Below are positions 1-8,939 of a stretch of DNA of 40,415 nucleotides, piece after piece (the first letter of the stretch is position 1; every line of letters starts with the position of its first letter). The stretch is taken from positions 1 to 40,415 of the forward strand of contig NZ_CDDH01000096.1 of NCBI RefSeq assembly GCF_000819725.1. The letters are read 5' to 3'. This DNA is from Aeromonas australiensis. GTDB lineage: Bacteria; Pseudomonadota; Gammaproteobacteria; Enterobacterales; Aeromonadaceae. The notes below the pieces were generated by a model. That model saw only the letters and a list, made by a program, of their open reading frames with translations, made no database searches and was not told the DNA's origin. The position numbers and the translations under genes are program-made.

Positions 1-19
1 GGGGTTTGTCAGCAGTCTG

Positions 20-41
20 CGGAGCCTGGGGCTCCGGTTTT
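20..41 (+). terminator. Rho-independent terminator (partial context)
   Basis: A 7-bp GC-rich stem (CGGAGCC, loop TGG, GGCTCCG) is followed by GTTTT on the plus strand. It would end a plus-strand transcript entering from the left of the window. On the minus strand there is no T-run, so it is a poor terminator for malZ, which stops at 67. Confidence 0.5.
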
Positions 42-66
42 GCATTTTCGTCCGCGAACGGCGCGC

Positions 67-1896
67 TCAGCTGGAGAGCAGCACTCTGGCCGAGTTGGCG
101 GGGATGGTCAGCTGCACCTCGCCCTGCACCACTTCAAACTTCTCGCCGTTGAAGGCATCGGTGAAACGGCTGGCGGGGCTGGCGGTCTGCCACAGGGGCA
201 GGCTGATGGTGCGCGGCTCGCTCGGATGGCGGTTGCAGGCCACTACCACCTGATCGCTTTGCAGGGTGCGGGCGAACACATAGCTGTGTGGCCCGGCATA
301 GAGGGTCTGGATATCACCGCGGCGCAGGGAGGGGCGCTGGCGGCGGATCTGGATCAGCCGGCGATAGTGGTCGTGCAGCACATGATCCCAGTCTGTGGTA
401 TCCCACGGGAAGCAGCGGCGGCAGTCCGGATCGTTGCCGCCAGAGAGCCCCACTTCATCACCGTAGTAGATGGAGGGGGCGCCGATATAGGTGAGCAGCA
501 GGGTGGCGGCCAGCTGCATCCGCTGCTTGTCTTCACCCAGCAGATGGAGGAAGCGGGCGGTATCGTGGCTGTCCAGCAGGTTGAACTGGGCCAGCTGGTT
601 CTTGAACGGGATGTGGGCACGTGCCAGCTTGAGCCAGCGATCCAGCTCTTCGGCGCTGATCTTGATAGGGTGGTAGGCGATATCCTGCCCTGCCAGGAAG
701 GCGCGGATCGGGTGGGCGAAGCCGTAGTAGTTCATGGCACCATCCTCCTGATCCCCTTGCAGCCACTGGCTCGCCTCGAAGAAGTGCTCGCCGAGCACGT
801 AGGCGTCCGGATTCTCCTGCTTCACTGCCCCGCGAATGGCGCGCACATGGCTACGGTTGCCCTCGGCGGTGCCGCGCTCACCCAGCATGTGGATGACGTC
901 AAAGCGCCAGCCGTCGATCTGATAGGGGGCGCGCATCCAGTAACGGAGGATGGCGTCGTCGGCCCGATAGACGGCGTCCTGCACCTTCTCGCAGGAGAAG
1001 TCGAGCTTGGGCAGGCTGCGAATGCCCTTCCAGCTGACGTAATCCCCTTCGTTATCAAAGGTGTAAAAGCTGCGCCACGGGGAGTCCGGGTTGCTGTTGG
1101 CCCCCAGCGGCGGGCAGAACCAGGGGTGCTCGGTCGAGGTGTGGTTGACCACCGCATCGAGGATAATCTTCATGCCGCGCTGGTGCAGGTTGCGGGTCAG
1201 CTCGGCGAACTGCTCGTTGTTGCCGAGATGGGCATCCACCTTGAAGTAGTCCTGGGTGTCGTACTTGTGGTTGCTCGGCGAATCGAAGATGGGGTTGAGG
1301 TAGAGCGCCGTCACCCCGAGAGATTGCAGGTAGTGCAGCTTGGCATCGATGCCCGCCAGGTCCCCACCATAAAATTCGCAGGCGCCGTGACCCTCTTCGT
1401 GACGACTGACCGGTTCGCCCCACGCCTTACTGATCACCGCCTTGCCGCGGTACTCGTACTCGTGATGCTTGACGCTCAGCGAGGGATCGCCGTTGCAGAA
1501 GCGGTCGGGGAAGATCTGATAGAACACCTGATCCTGCACCCAGGCAGGCGGCTGGTGCAGGCTGTTGAAGCGAAAATGCTGCTCCCGTGGCGGCATGGAC
1601 GCGCTGACACCGGCGCCGTGCAACCACCACTGCTCTTCATCGGTCAAGCATTTGAAGCAGTAGAGGTGAATATCCTGCCCCTTGAGCAGTGGCAGGGTTC
1701 CTTGCCACACCTGCAACCGGTCACGGGTAGAGACCGCCGTCATCGGGATCAGGTACTCCTCGTTATCCGGCTCGTGGCGCAACCACACCTCGCGGATGGG
1801 GGCCGCCAGCTCGGTAAACAGGGTCAGTTGCAGGGCATCGGCGCTCTCTTTGAACCAGGGCGCCACCTGGGGATGAAACAGAAACGGATAGGTCAT
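67..1896 (-). CDS. malZ: Maltodextrin glucosidase, GH13 family (MalZ)
   Basis: Cytoplasmic alpha-glucosidase that removes glucose from the reducing end of short maltodextrins. The 609 residues match the usual MalZ length of about 605. An N-terminal beta domain is followed by a GH13 barrel with all conserved regions: DAVVNH (region I), GWRFDVIHML with the nucleophile Asp (region II), VLGEHFFE with the acid/base Glu (region III) and LDSHDT (region IV). There is no signal peptide, as expected for a cytoplasmic enzyme. It starts 5 bases after the stop of the upstream HDOD gene, so the two are probably cotranscribed. No other mal gene is in the window. Related GH13 neopullulanases are possible, but the N-terminal domain and length favour MalZ. 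Confidence 0.88.
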   Translation of the reverse strand: MTYPFLFHPQVAPWFKESADALQLTLFTELAAPIREVWLRHEPDNEEYLIPMTAVSTRDRLQVWQGTLPLLKGQDIHLYCFKCLTDEEQWWLHGAGVSASMPPREQHFRFNSLHQPPAWVQDQVFYQIFPDRFCNGDPSLSVKHHEYEYRGKAVISKAWGEPVSRHEEGHGACEFYGGDLAGIDAKLHYLQSLGVTALYLNPIFDSPSNHKYDTQDYFKVDAHLGNNEQFAELTRNLHQRGMKIILDAVVNHTSTEHPWFCPPLGANSNPDSPWRSFYTFDNEGDYVSWKGIRSLPKLDFSCEKVQDAVYRADDAILRYWMRAPYQIDGWRFDVIHMLGERGTAEGNRSHVRAIRGAVKQENPDAYVLGEHFFEASQWLQGDQEDGAMNYYGFAHPIRAFLAGQDIAYHPIKISAEELDRWLKLARAHIPFKNQLAQFNLLDSHDTARFLHLLGEDKQRMQLAATLLLTYIGAPSIYYGDEVGLSGGNDPDCRRCFPWDTTDWDHVLHDHYRRLIQIRRQRPSLRRGDIQTLYAGPHSYVFARTLQSDQVVVACNRHPSEPRTISLPLWQTASPASRFTDAFNGEKFEVVQGEVQLTIPANSARVLLSS

Positions 1897-1901
1897 GATG
1901 C

Positions 1902-2777
1902 TTATTGAGTCAGAAGGTCGGCGAGGGCATTGCCCTGTTCATGCAGTGTTTCAAGCTGGCCTGCCAGCGACTTGGGATCCAGTCCCAACTGATCGGCGAG
2001 CGGTTTGGGGAAACGGGCGATGATGGCCTGGGCAGGTACGCCCGCATTCCAGGCGAAAGAGATAAAGACGGCGAGGCGGATCAGCACCGCCTCCTTGCTG
2101 ACCGGATCGTGGGAGAGCGGGTCGAGCTGCTGGGAGATGGCATCGACGAAGGCCTCGGAGAGGTTCCAGCGCCGTGCCAGCTCGGCGCCGAGCTGGGCAT
2201 AGTCGTAGCCCAGCATCTCCCGCTGGGCCTCGACCCGGCTGCTGCCGTTCTGGATCGCCATGTTGATGAGCTCGGCCTCTTCCGGCAAGGTGCTTTGAAT
2301 AAGCAGCTCGCCGATGTTGTGGATCAGGGCGCAGGTGAAGGCGGTCTCGGGATCCATCACCTTGGCCTCCTGGGCCAGGGTTTTGGCGATGGTGGCGACC
2401 TGGAAGGTCTCGGTCCAGAACTTGTTTTTGTCGAAGCTGGGCGGGGCCTTGAAGGTGCCGATGATGCCGGAGGCGACCACTACGGAGCGCAGCCGGTTGA
2501 AGCCGAGCCGGATCACCGCCTGGTCGATGGAGGTCACTTCGTTGCCCCGACGCAGGGCGGCCGAGTTGGCCATCCGCAGCACCTTGACGCTGATCACCTG
2601 ATCCATGGCGATCTTGGCCGCAATCTCGTCGATGCGGGCATTCTCGTCGTTAAAGCTCTGCATCAACTCGTGCAGCAGCTTGGGAATAGTGGGGAGTTGT
2701 TTGATCTTGTCAAACAGGCGATCCATCGACATGGCTGAGGCAGCCTCCGTTGCGAACTCTGCTTCATATTGTGCCAC
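1902..2777 (-). CDS. HDOD domain protein
   Basis: A stand-alone HDOD protein of 291 residues. The family is related to HD-type phosphohydrolases but usually lacks catalytic metal ligands, and members take part in signalling or stress responses with no common enzymatic activity. Residues 25-225 form the domain; the run VLRMANSAAL, followed by a hydrophobic helix starting VIRLGFNRLRSVVV, is typical. The longest frame starts at a GTG. An ATG 15 codons in (or 17) is also possible, and neither has a clear ribosome binding site at ideal spacing. It lies just upstream of malZ (gap 5 bases) on the same strand. The pairing suggests a shared transcript, not a shared function. Confidence 0.8.
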   Translation of the reverse strand: MAQYEAEFATEAASAMSMDRLFDKIKQLPTIPKLLHELMQSFNDENARIDEIAAKIAMDQVISVKVLRMANSAALRRGNEVTSIDQAVIRLGFNRLRSVVVASGIIGTFKAPPSFDKNKFWTETFQVATIAKTLAQEAKVMDPETAFTCALIHNIGELLIQSTLPEEAELINMAIQNGSSRVEAQREMLGYDYAQLGAELARRWNLSEAFVDAISQQLDPLSHDPVSKEAVLIRLAVFISFAWNAGVPAQAIIARFPKPLADQLGLDPKSLAGQLETLHEQGNALADLLTQ

Positions 2778-2832
2778 AGCCAGACAACATGTTCCTGTCT
2801 GTGATGTGGCTTTGTGATGGGAATTGCGGGTG

Positions 2833-3249
2833 CTAGAACACCCAGTCGCGCAAGGTGTATTCCAAACGGTGCTGTTTGCCCTGCAGGATCAGGCTCTGGC
2901 GGGTGCCGCTCAAGGTTGCCCCTTCGGCAAGGGTGGTCAACACGGCCTGTTCGATGGTGTCCAGTGGCGGCATGCAGGCCATTTCGGTACTACCAAGGCT
3001 GGTGACCCAGAACCTGTCCCCTTTCATATGGCCCTGACCGAAGTAACGGTTACAGCCGGCGATGCCGTTGACGGTGAAGTGCTCGCCGATCTCGAAATCG
3101 GGGGGATTGTCGCGGGGAGCCTTGATCGGTTGGCCATCCAGTTTGCTCAGTACCCAGTGGTGGTGTTGCAGATCTTGCTGAACAAAGGTGGTTGAACTAC
3201 AGCCAGCGAGCAGTAACAGGGGGATCAGCAGCAAGGGCAATCTGGGCAT
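2833..3249 (-). CDS. META domain lipoprotein, HslJ-like
   Basis: Small outer-membrane or periplasmic lipoprotein of 138 residues. A hydrophobic leader ends in the lipobox LLAG before Cys17. The body fits the META/HslJ fold: HHWVLSKLDGQPI at the start, the signature VNGIAGCNRYFG in the middle, then a segment with TEMACMPP. In E. coli HslJ is heat-inducible and linked to novobiocin resistance, but most META lipoproteins have no assigned role. It is transcribed as a single gene upstream of the HDOD-malZ pair, with a gap of about 55 bases to the HDOD start. Confidence 0.8.
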   Translation of the reverse strand: MPRLPLLLIPLLLLAGCSSTTFVQQDLQHHHWVLSKLDGQPIKAPRDNPPDFEIGEHFTVNGIAGCNRYFGQGHMKGDRFWVTSLGSTEMACMPPLDTIEQAVLTTLAEGATLSGTRQSLILQGKQHRLEYTLRDWVF

Positions 3250-3451
3250 GAGGGGGCTCCGGTTGGGGGAGCAGCAAGAATACCCTGTTTGGGCATCCCG
3301 GAGCAGGGCGCGAGAGGGGGCGACCGACCGCTTCTGTCGCCCTTGACCGGCACCCTGTGTCGCTAAAACGCGACGTGGAGTTTTGGCGCCGGTGATGTGT
3401 CAGTCAAGCAACCTTGGGTTCGGCAAGTCGAAAGGCTGTCTCGCTGCCCGC

Positions 3452-3480
3452 TTGGTGTCATCAATGTTGAGTGTGATAAA
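3452..3480 (+). promoter_or_regulatory. Candidate sigma-70 promoter for the aminopeptidase gene
   Basis: A -35 box TTGGTG and a -10 box GATAAA, preceded by an extended TG, are separated by 17 bases. The start codon of the DUF4910 gene lies 38 bases downstream. This is the only good plus-strand promoter candidate in the 268-base gap between the lipoprotein and this gene. Confidence 0.5.
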
Positions 3481-3517
3481 ATGCAGCACCGATTGACCCC
3501 TGGATGAAAAGCATAAA

Positions 3518-4846
3518 ATGACCACCGAGCAGCTGGACTCACTGTTTGACCGTCTGTACCCCATTTGTCGCAGTATCTCGGGGGCCGGATTGCGTGAAAG
3601 TCTGGCCATCTTCGCCGAACATATGCCTCTGCTGCTGGAAGGGACACCGTCCGGCACTCAGGTTTTTGATTGGACTGTCCCGCACGAGTGGCATATCGAT
3701 TCGGCCACCCTGACCGCGCCTGATGGCCACGTGGTAGCCGATTTTGCCGAGCACAATCTGAGGGTGGTCAATTATTCGGCTCCTGTTGAAGGTGTCTATT
3801 CGCTTGAAGCATTACGCTCCAGGCTTCATACCCTGCCGCATCTGCCAGATTTGATCCCCTACGTTACCTCTTATTATCAGTCCAATTGGGGGTTCTGTCT
3901 GAGCCACAATGAGCTGGCGCAGTTGCTCCCGGGTGACTATCAGGTGCGCATTGATAGCCGCTTTCAGGCTGGCGAGATAAATTACGGTACGGCCTTACTG
4001 GAGGGTGAAAGTCGGCAGGAGTTTTTGCTCTCGAGCTATCTGTGTCATCCCAGCATGGCGAATAACGAGTTGAGCGGTCCGCTGGTGCTACTTGGCTTGT
4101 ATCACAGGTTGGCTCGTTGGCCGAAGCGTCGCTTTAGTTACCGTTTTGTGCTGGCACCCGAGACCATAGGGAGCCTCTGTTACTTGCATCGTTATGGTGA
4201 ATATCTGAAGTCTCACTGTATCGGTGGTCTGGTGTTGACTTGTCTGGGGGGGCCGGCCAGTGCCCTCTCCATCAAGTTGGCTAGGCAGGAAGAGTGTCTG
4301 CTCAACCAGTTGGTCCGTCAGCTGGCCAACGAGCAGCCGGAGCGTTGGGCAATCCGTGAGTTTACCCCCTGTAATGGCTCTGACGAGCGCCAGTACTGCT
4401 CGCCGGGTTTTAACCTGCCGGTGGCACAGGCGGCTCGCACCGTCTATGGCAACTTTGCCGAATACCATACCAGCGGTGACACCAAGGCATTTATGCAGAT
4501 ATCACGCCTGATCGAAGCCATTGATCAGCTCGAACAGTTATTGTTACAGCACGAAAATGCCGGCGTCTTCGAACGTACCAACCCCTATGGAGAACCTCAG
4601 CTAGGCAAGCGGGGCCTTTACCCAAATCTGAATTCGCCCACGAGCTATGGCAAGTCAAGTGATCAACTGCTGGATGGGCGTACCCAGTTGATGGCGATGC
4701 AGTGGATCCTGAATCTGGCTGACGGCCAGCACACGCTACTGGAGATGGCTCGTCGTGCCCGGATGCCACTGGCGACCTTGTTGGCCGTCATTCCCTTACT
4801 AGAAGAGGCTGAATTGATCCGATTTACGGCCCCGCAGTGCCGCTGA
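3518..4846 (+). CDS. DUF4910 family zinc aminopeptidase-like protein
   Basis: 442 residues resembling the DUF4910 (older DUF2172) group of M28-like zinc aminopeptidases. An N-terminal inserted beta domain (VFDWTVPHEWHI, YVTSYY) precedes the metal-binding segment SYLCHPSMANNELSGP, a second segment FVLAPETIGSLCYLHR and a late EYHTSGDT. The last 60 residues look like a winged helix (TLLEMARRARMPLATLLAVIPLLEEAELI). Such proteins are often found in polysaccharide or flagellin-glycosylation loci, but the substrate is unknown. It is followed after 11 bases by a formyltransferase and is probably cotranscribed with it. Base composition looks lower in GC than the neighbours, which suggests acquisition. 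The start is an ATG with only a weak GGAT upstream. Confidence 0.75.
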   Translation: MTTEQLDSLFDRLYPICRSISGAGLRESLAIFAEHMPLLLEGTPSGTQVFDWTVPHEWHIDSATLTAPDGHVVADFAEHNLRVVNYSAPVEGVYSLEALRSRLHTLPHLPDLIPYVTSYYQSNWGFCLSHNELAQLLPGDYQVRIDSRFQAGEINYGTALLEGESRQEFLLSSYLCHPSMANNELSGPLVLLGLYHRLARWPKRRFSYRFVLAPETIGSLCYLHRYGEYLKSHCIGGLVLTCLGGPASALSIKLARQEECLLNQLVRQLANEQPERWAIREFTPCNGSDERQYCSPGFNLPVAQAARTVYGNFAEYHTSGDTKAFMQISRLIEAIDQLEQLLLQHENAGVFERTNPYGEPQLGKRGLYPNLNSPTSYGKSSDQLLDGRTQLMAMQWILNLADGQHTLLEMARRARMPLATLLAVIPLLEEAELIRFTAPQCR

Positions 4847-4857
4847 CAGGAGAAAAT

Positions 4858-5676
4858 ATGTCGATAGTTCTGATTACCGGAGATCATCCCCGCCACCGTT
4901 ATCTGGCGCGTCAGGTGATGGCTTGCGGTTTGCCGGTGACCTGGTTTGCCGAACGGCGGGAACACTTTACCCCGACGCCACCGGCTCAACTCAATGGCCG
5001 TCTGACCACGCTGTGGCAACACCATTTCAATTTGCGTGACGAGTGCGAACAGCACTACTTTGCGACTCAGGGTGCGCCGCTGGATATGGCCATCAGCATC
5101 GGGCCGAGCGAGCTGAACAGCCCCGAGATGATTTGTCGGATTAGTCAGTTACAGCCTACTCTGCTGCTATCTTATGGCTGCCACAAACTTTCCCCTGAGC
5201 TGCTGCGCTGTTTTGGCGGTATGGCGTGGAACGTACACGGTGGCCTTTCGCCCTGGTACCGTGGCTGCATCACTCACTTCTGGCCCAGTTACATGCTTGA
5301 ACCCCAGATGACGGGGATGACGCTGCACGAAACGACCGAGGCCATCGATGGCGGTAATGTGCTCTACCAGACGGCAGTTACACCACGACGTGGTGATCGG
5401 CTGCATGATCTAGCCTGTCGGGCCGTAAGGGAGTTTTGTGACACGTTGCCCACAGTGCTGGGAACCCTGCTGGCTCATGAGCAACCGGTATCAGGCATAG
5501 TGCCCATCAGTTCGGGGCGTATCTGGACTGCGCGCATGTGGCAGCCTCAGCATCTTGAGGTGGTATACGGCCAGTTCGAGGACAAGATAGTCGATTACTG
5601 TTTCGACTCAGGTATTACTATGCCGCCAGCCAAATTGCTTTGTGTCGATGGGCTCGACATAACTGCTTCGCGCTGA
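4858..5676 (+). CDS. Formyltransferase family protein
   Basis: 272-residue protein with a formyltransferase core that transfers a formyl group from 10-formyltetrahydrofolate to an amine. The catalytic region is visible: WNVHGGLSPWYRG carries the conserved Asn and His, and TGMTLHETTEAIDGGNV carries the late Asp-Gly. It lacks the C-terminal tRNA-binding domain of methionyl-tRNA formyltransferase, so a sugar-nucleotide or other small amine is the likely acceptor (inference). The chosen ATG has an AGGAG five bases upstream. A GTG seven codons earlier would overlap the previous gene and has no ribosome binding site. It forms a two-gene unit with the DUF4910 protein and is closed by a strong terminator. 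Confidence 0.78.
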   Translation: MSIVLITGDHPRHRYLARQVMACGLPVTWFAERREHFTPTPPAQLNGRLTTLWQHHFNLRDECEQHYFATQGAPLDMAISIGPSELNSPEMICRISQLQPTLLLSYGCHKLSPELLRCFGGMAWNVHGGLSPWYRGCITHFWPSYMLEPQMTGMTLHETTEAIDGGNVLYQTAVTPRRGDRLHDLACRAVREFCDTLPTVLGTLLAHEQPVSGIVPISSGRIWTARMWQPQHLEVVYGQFEDKIVDYCFDSGITMPPAKLLCVDGLDITASR

Positions 5677-5688
5677 GGGCGCAGGATC

Positions 5689-5721
5689 AACAACAGGGAG
5701 GCCGATGGCCTCCCTGTTGTT
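5689..5721. terminator. Bidirectional terminator between formyltransferase and yegD
   Basis: A perfect 15-bp inverted repeat (AACAACAGGGAGGCC, loop GAT, then the complement) with T-rich plus-strand and A-rich left flanks. The hairpin sits directly against the yegD stop codon and 12 bases after the formyltransferase stop, so it can end transcripts from both converging genes. Confidence 0.85.
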
Positions 5722-7146
5722 TTAGGGCTCCGTGGAAGGGGCTCCTAGTGTGCCTGTGCCTGAAGCGGCTATTTCGGCCTGATTTACCGAAAAGAACAAC
5801 CGTTCGGCATAACGGGCAAGGCCGGCAGCCACCGAGCCGAAGTCATCGCCACCCTCAAGCGGGATGGAGGGGAGCTTCTGGCGGATAAAACTGGCGATCA
5901 GCGGCGAGCGGGCGCTACCGCCGGTGACGAAGATGCGGTCCGGCTGCACACCGGCAGCGGCGATCGCTTCGTCCATCAGCTCGCCAATCTTCTCCAGCAG
6001 CAGAGCCGAGGCGTTGGCCAGCTGTTCGCGGGTCAGCTCAGCTTCCAGCCCTTTTTCCAGCTCGGCCAGCGACTGGCGAGTGAGATCCTGCTCCGAGAGG
6101 GCGATCTTGCCCTGCTCGGCACGCCATACCAGCTGGTGGCTCAGCTTGTGGGCCCGCAGGCTGGCCAGACGACCCAGCTTGCTGCCGGGTTGGCTGTCGA
6201 GCTGAAGATCCTGCAGCTGGCGGGCGGTGTCGAGGCTGTAGAAGCGGCTCTGGGCGCTGACGTCGTTGATGGCGGCCGCATCCCAGAACAGCGGGTGGGG
6301 CAGCGGCTTGCCGGTCTTGAGGGTCTCGTGCATGCCGAGCAGCGGCATCATCCCCTCCACCGTCAGGCGGATATCGAAGTCGTTGCCGCCGATCCGCTGG
6401 CCGCTGTGGCCGAGCAGATCGCCGCTGCGATCCAGCTGATCGCGGTAGCTGGGGCCCATCCGCAGCATGGAGCAGTCGGTGGTACCGCCGCCGATATCCA
6501 CCACCAGTACCACGGCGTCTTCGGTCAGGCGCGCCTCGAATTCAAACCCGGCAGCTACCGGCTCATAGAGGAACTCCACCTGCTCGAAACCGGCCAGACG
6601 GGCTGCCTCGGTCAGGATGGCGATAGCTTGCTGGTTGCTCTCCTCCCCCGCCAGCCCCTGGAAGTTGACCGGCCGGCCGATCACCGCCTGGCGGATCGGG
6701 GCGCCGAGCTGCTGCTCCGCCTGCTGGCGAACGTGGAGCATCATGGCGCAGACGATATCTTCAAACAGGGCGATCTGGGGGGCCTTGAGGCCATAGGCGC
6801 CGAGGAAGGATTTCGGCGATTTGATGTAGTAGCCGTCGTCCGGCTCTTCCAGATAGCGCTCCAGCGCGGCAGCGCCAAAGCTCAGCTCGTCGATCAGCCC
6901 CTCTTCGCGCATCTGGCGGCGAACGGCTTGGGCGCGGGTGACCACGGGGCCACGCAGCTTGAGGTACTCCGCCTGCTGGGTGGGGGCCAGCCCTTCGGCC
7001 AACAGACCGGCGATAGCATCCCGGTGGGGGGCGTGCAGGGTGGAGGGGAGATAGCGGGATGCGCCGAGATTGAGCAGCCTGGGGCTACCTTGTTCCATCA
7101 CGGCCACGGCACAGTTGGAGGTGCCGTAATCAAATCCGATAAACAT
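5722..7146 (-). CDS. yegD: Hsp70-family ATPase YegD
   Basis: 474-residue Hsp70-like protein of the YegD type, with an actin-like ATPase domain and only a short C-terminal extension in place of the normal substrate-binding domain. The phosphate 1 loop is IGFDYGTSNCAVAV at the N-terminus, phosphate 2 is VVDIGGGTTDCSM at about residues 215-227, and the adenosine motif is FVTGGSARSPLI near residue 408. Its cellular role is not established. It is a single gene that ends on the shared hairpin at 5689-5721. The ATG is at the conserved MFIGFDYGTS position. Confidence 0.88.
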   Translation of the reverse strand: MFIGFDYGTSNCAVAVMEQGSPRLLNLGASRYLPSTLHAPHRDAIAGLLAEGLAPTQQAEYLKLRGPVVTRAQAVRRQMREEGLIDELSFGAAALERYLEEPDDGYYIKSPKSFLGAYGLKAPQIALFEDIVCAMMLHVRQQAEQQLGAPIRQAVIGRPVNFQGLAGEESNQQAIAILTEAARLAGFEQVEFLYEPVAAGFEFEARLTEDAVVLVVDIGGGTTDCSMLRMGPSYRDQLDRSGDLLGHSGQRIGGNDFDIRLTVEGMMPLLGMHETLKTGKPLPHPLFWDAAAINDVSAQSRFYSLDTARQLQDLQLDSQPGSKLGRLASLRAHKLSHQLVWRAEQGKIALSEQDLTRQSLAELEKGLEAELTREQLANASALLLEKIGELMDEAIAAAGVQPDRIFVTGGSARSPLIASFIRQKLPSIPLEGGDDFGSVAAGLARYAERLFFSVNQAEIAASGTGTLGAPSTEP

Positions 7147-7271
7147 GGGCGCCAGACTCCTGAATAAAAAGGGGTGCTAGCCTACCCGAAGGCGCCGGGT
7201 CTCACAACCCGGCACCCCGGATATTGAGGGCGCAGGGGAAAATACACAGGGGGAGCATATTGGTGTGGAAA

Positions 7272-7294
7272 ACAGAGGGAATGGCTCCCTCTGT
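7272..7294 (-). terminator. Terminator of ldhA
   Basis: A 9-bp inverted repeat ACAGAGGGA / TCCCTCTGT with a 5-base loop. Read on the minus strand, the stem runs into TTTTCC. It lies 27 bases after the ldhA stop. Confidence 0.75.
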
Positions 7295-7320
7295 CGTTCA
7301 TGGCTACGGGTGCGAGAGGA

Positions 7321-8310
7321 TTACTCCACTTCGTTATCGCAGCGACCCTGGTTGGTGATGGCCTGGATATTGCCGAGGGTGGTATCGGCGATGGCGTGCA
7401 GTGCCTCGCGGGTCAGGAACGCCTGATGCCCGGTAAACAGCACGTTGTGGCAGGCGGACAGGCGGCGGAACACGTCATCGGTGATCACCTCGTTGGACTT
7501 GTCAGAGAAGAAGAGATCCTCTTCCTCCTCGTAGACATCCAGCCCCAGTGCGCCGATGCGGGAGCTCTTGAGCGCCTCGATGGCGGCGTTGGAGTCGAGC
7601 AGGCCGCCACGGCTGGTGTTGATGATCATCACCCCATCCTTCATCTTGGCGAATGCCTCCTTGTTCAACAGGTGGTAGTTCTCTTTGAACAGCGGGCAGT
7701 GCAGGCTGATGATATCGGACTGGCGGAACAGGGTATCGAGATCCACATACTCGGCCCCCAGCTCGATGGCGGCCGGATTCTGGTAAGGATCGTTCACCAG
7801 CAGGCGAACCCCGAAGCCCTTGAGAATGCGCAGGGCTGCCAGACCGATCTTGCCGGTGCCGATGACGCCGACCGTCTTGCCATGCATGTTGAAGCCGACC
7901 AGCCCTTCCAGCGAGAAGTTGGCGTCGCGAGTGCGCTGATAAGCCTTATGGATGCGGCGGTTGAGGCACATCATCATGCCCACCGCATGTTCGGCCGTCG
8001 CCTCGGGGGAGTAGGCGGGCACTCGCACCACCTTCAGCCCCAGCTCTTTGGCGGCAACCAGATCCACGTTGTTGTAACCGGCGCAGCGCAGGGCGATGAT
8101 CTGGGTGCCGTTGGCAGCCAGCTCGGTCAATACCTCGCGGTCGGCATCGTCATTGACGAACAGACAGACCACCGGGAAGCCATGAGCCAGCCGGGCTGTC
8201 TTGGCCTCCAGCCGCACATCGAAAAACTCCAGATCGAAGCCGTACTGGCTGTTGGTCTGGCTGAAATGCTCTTTGTCATAGCTCTTGGTGCTGAATACGG
8301 CGACTTTCAT
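7321..8310 (-). CDS. ldhA: D-lactate dehydrogenase, fermentative (LdhA)
   Basis: NAD-dependent D-2-hydroxyacid dehydrogenase reducing pyruvate to D-lactate during fermentation. Its 329 residues equal the E. coli LdhA length. The cofactor motif GVIGTGKIGLAALRIL is at about residues 149-164; the catalytic set is visible as the Arg in INTSRGGLLDS, a Glu in the YEEEEDLFF stretch and the His in FTGHQAFLT. The N-terminal MKVAVFSTKSYDKE also matches LdhA. It is the last gene before its own terminator; creA lies 74 bases upstream on the same strand. An AT-rich stretch upstream may hold its promoter, but no convincing Fnr or ArcA box is seen. Confidence 0.95.
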   Translation of the reverse strand: MKVAVFSTKSYDKEHFSQTNSQYGFDLEFFDVRLEAKTARLAHGFPVVCLFVNDDADREVLTELAANGTQIIALRCAGYNNVDLVAAKELGLKVVRVPAYSPEATAEHAVGMMMCLNRRIHKAYQRTRDANFSLEGLVGFNMHGKTVGVIGTGKIGLAALRILKGFGVRLLVNDPYQNPAAIELGAEYVDLDTLFRQSDIISLHCPLFKENYHLLNKEAFAKMKDGVMIINTSRGGLLDSNAAIEALKSSRIGALGLDVYEEEEDLFFSDKSNEVITDDVFRRLSACHNVLFTGHQAFLTREALHAIADTTLGNIQAITNQGRCDNEVE

Positions 8311-8384
8311 GGTGTGCTCTCCGCAGATAATTTGTCGTTAAATTACAACAAAGCTTGTTAACTATCACCGGACAAACCGGCTGG

Positions 8385-8855
8385 TTATTGTCCCCATGGC
8401 ATGATGGGCACCGCGCTGACTGCACTCTTGTACGAACCATCTACCAACTTGGTGCTGTAGGTCAGGTAAACCAGCGCGTTGCGCTTCTGGTCGTAAAAGC
8501 GCACCACCTTCTGCTCCTTGAACACCAGCGAGGTGCTGACATCGAACACCTCTTCCCCCGCCTTCAGCTTTTCGGGCAGGGTGATGGGGCCGATCTGGTG
8601 GCACGACAGGGAGGCGTGAGAGGGATCTTCCGCCAGCCCCAGCCCGCCTTTTACACCACCGGTCTTGGGGCGCGCCAGATAGCAGGCGACGCCGTCGATG
8701 CGCGGGTCGTCGAACGCCTCCACCAGGATTTTGTGGTTGGGGCCAAACAGCTTGAAGGCGGTGCTTACCTCACCAACATTGTCTGCTTTGTCGGCCAGTA
8801 CCGGCATGGCCAGCAGTGAGGTTGCCAGCAGCAGTGCCGTGTTCTGTGTTTTCAT
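8385..8855 (-). CDS. creA: CreA family periplasmic protein
   Basis: 156-residue secreted protein of the CreA family (E. coli CreA is 157 residues). A cleavable signal peptide ([17 protein letters not shown]) is followed by the family core [38 protein letters not shown] and a C-terminal half with [11 protein letters not shown]. The function is unknown; in E. coli the gene lies beside the CreBC two-component system, which is not present here. It lies upstream of ldhA on the same strand. The ATG directly precedes the signal peptide. Confidence 0.87.
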   Translation of the reverse strand: MKTQNTALLLATSLLAMPVLADKADNVGEVSTAFKLFGPNHKILVEAFDDPRIDGVACYLARPKTGGVKGGLGLAEDPSHASLSCHQIGPITLPEKLKAGEEVFDVSTSLVFKEQKVVRFYDQKRNALVYLTYSTKLVDGSYKSAVSAVPIMPWGQ

Positions 8856-8939
8856 ATCGGTTCCTTGTTATACCCCGAGATGCGCAATCTGGCGCAGGGC
8901 TATCCGATGGGCAACCCTCTCTGGCCACCAAGCTGGCGC

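Noticed and set aside
40..1908. Long plus-strand open frame of 622 codons opposite malZ
   Set aside because: It is the shadow of malZ: composition is low-complexity Gly/Ala/Val/His with no domain, whereas the minus strand encodes a complete GH13 enzyme.
3363..3657. Short minus-strand frames across the DUF4910 promoter region
   Set aside because: They overlap the promoter and start of the plus-strand gene, have no ribosome binding site and no recognisable content.
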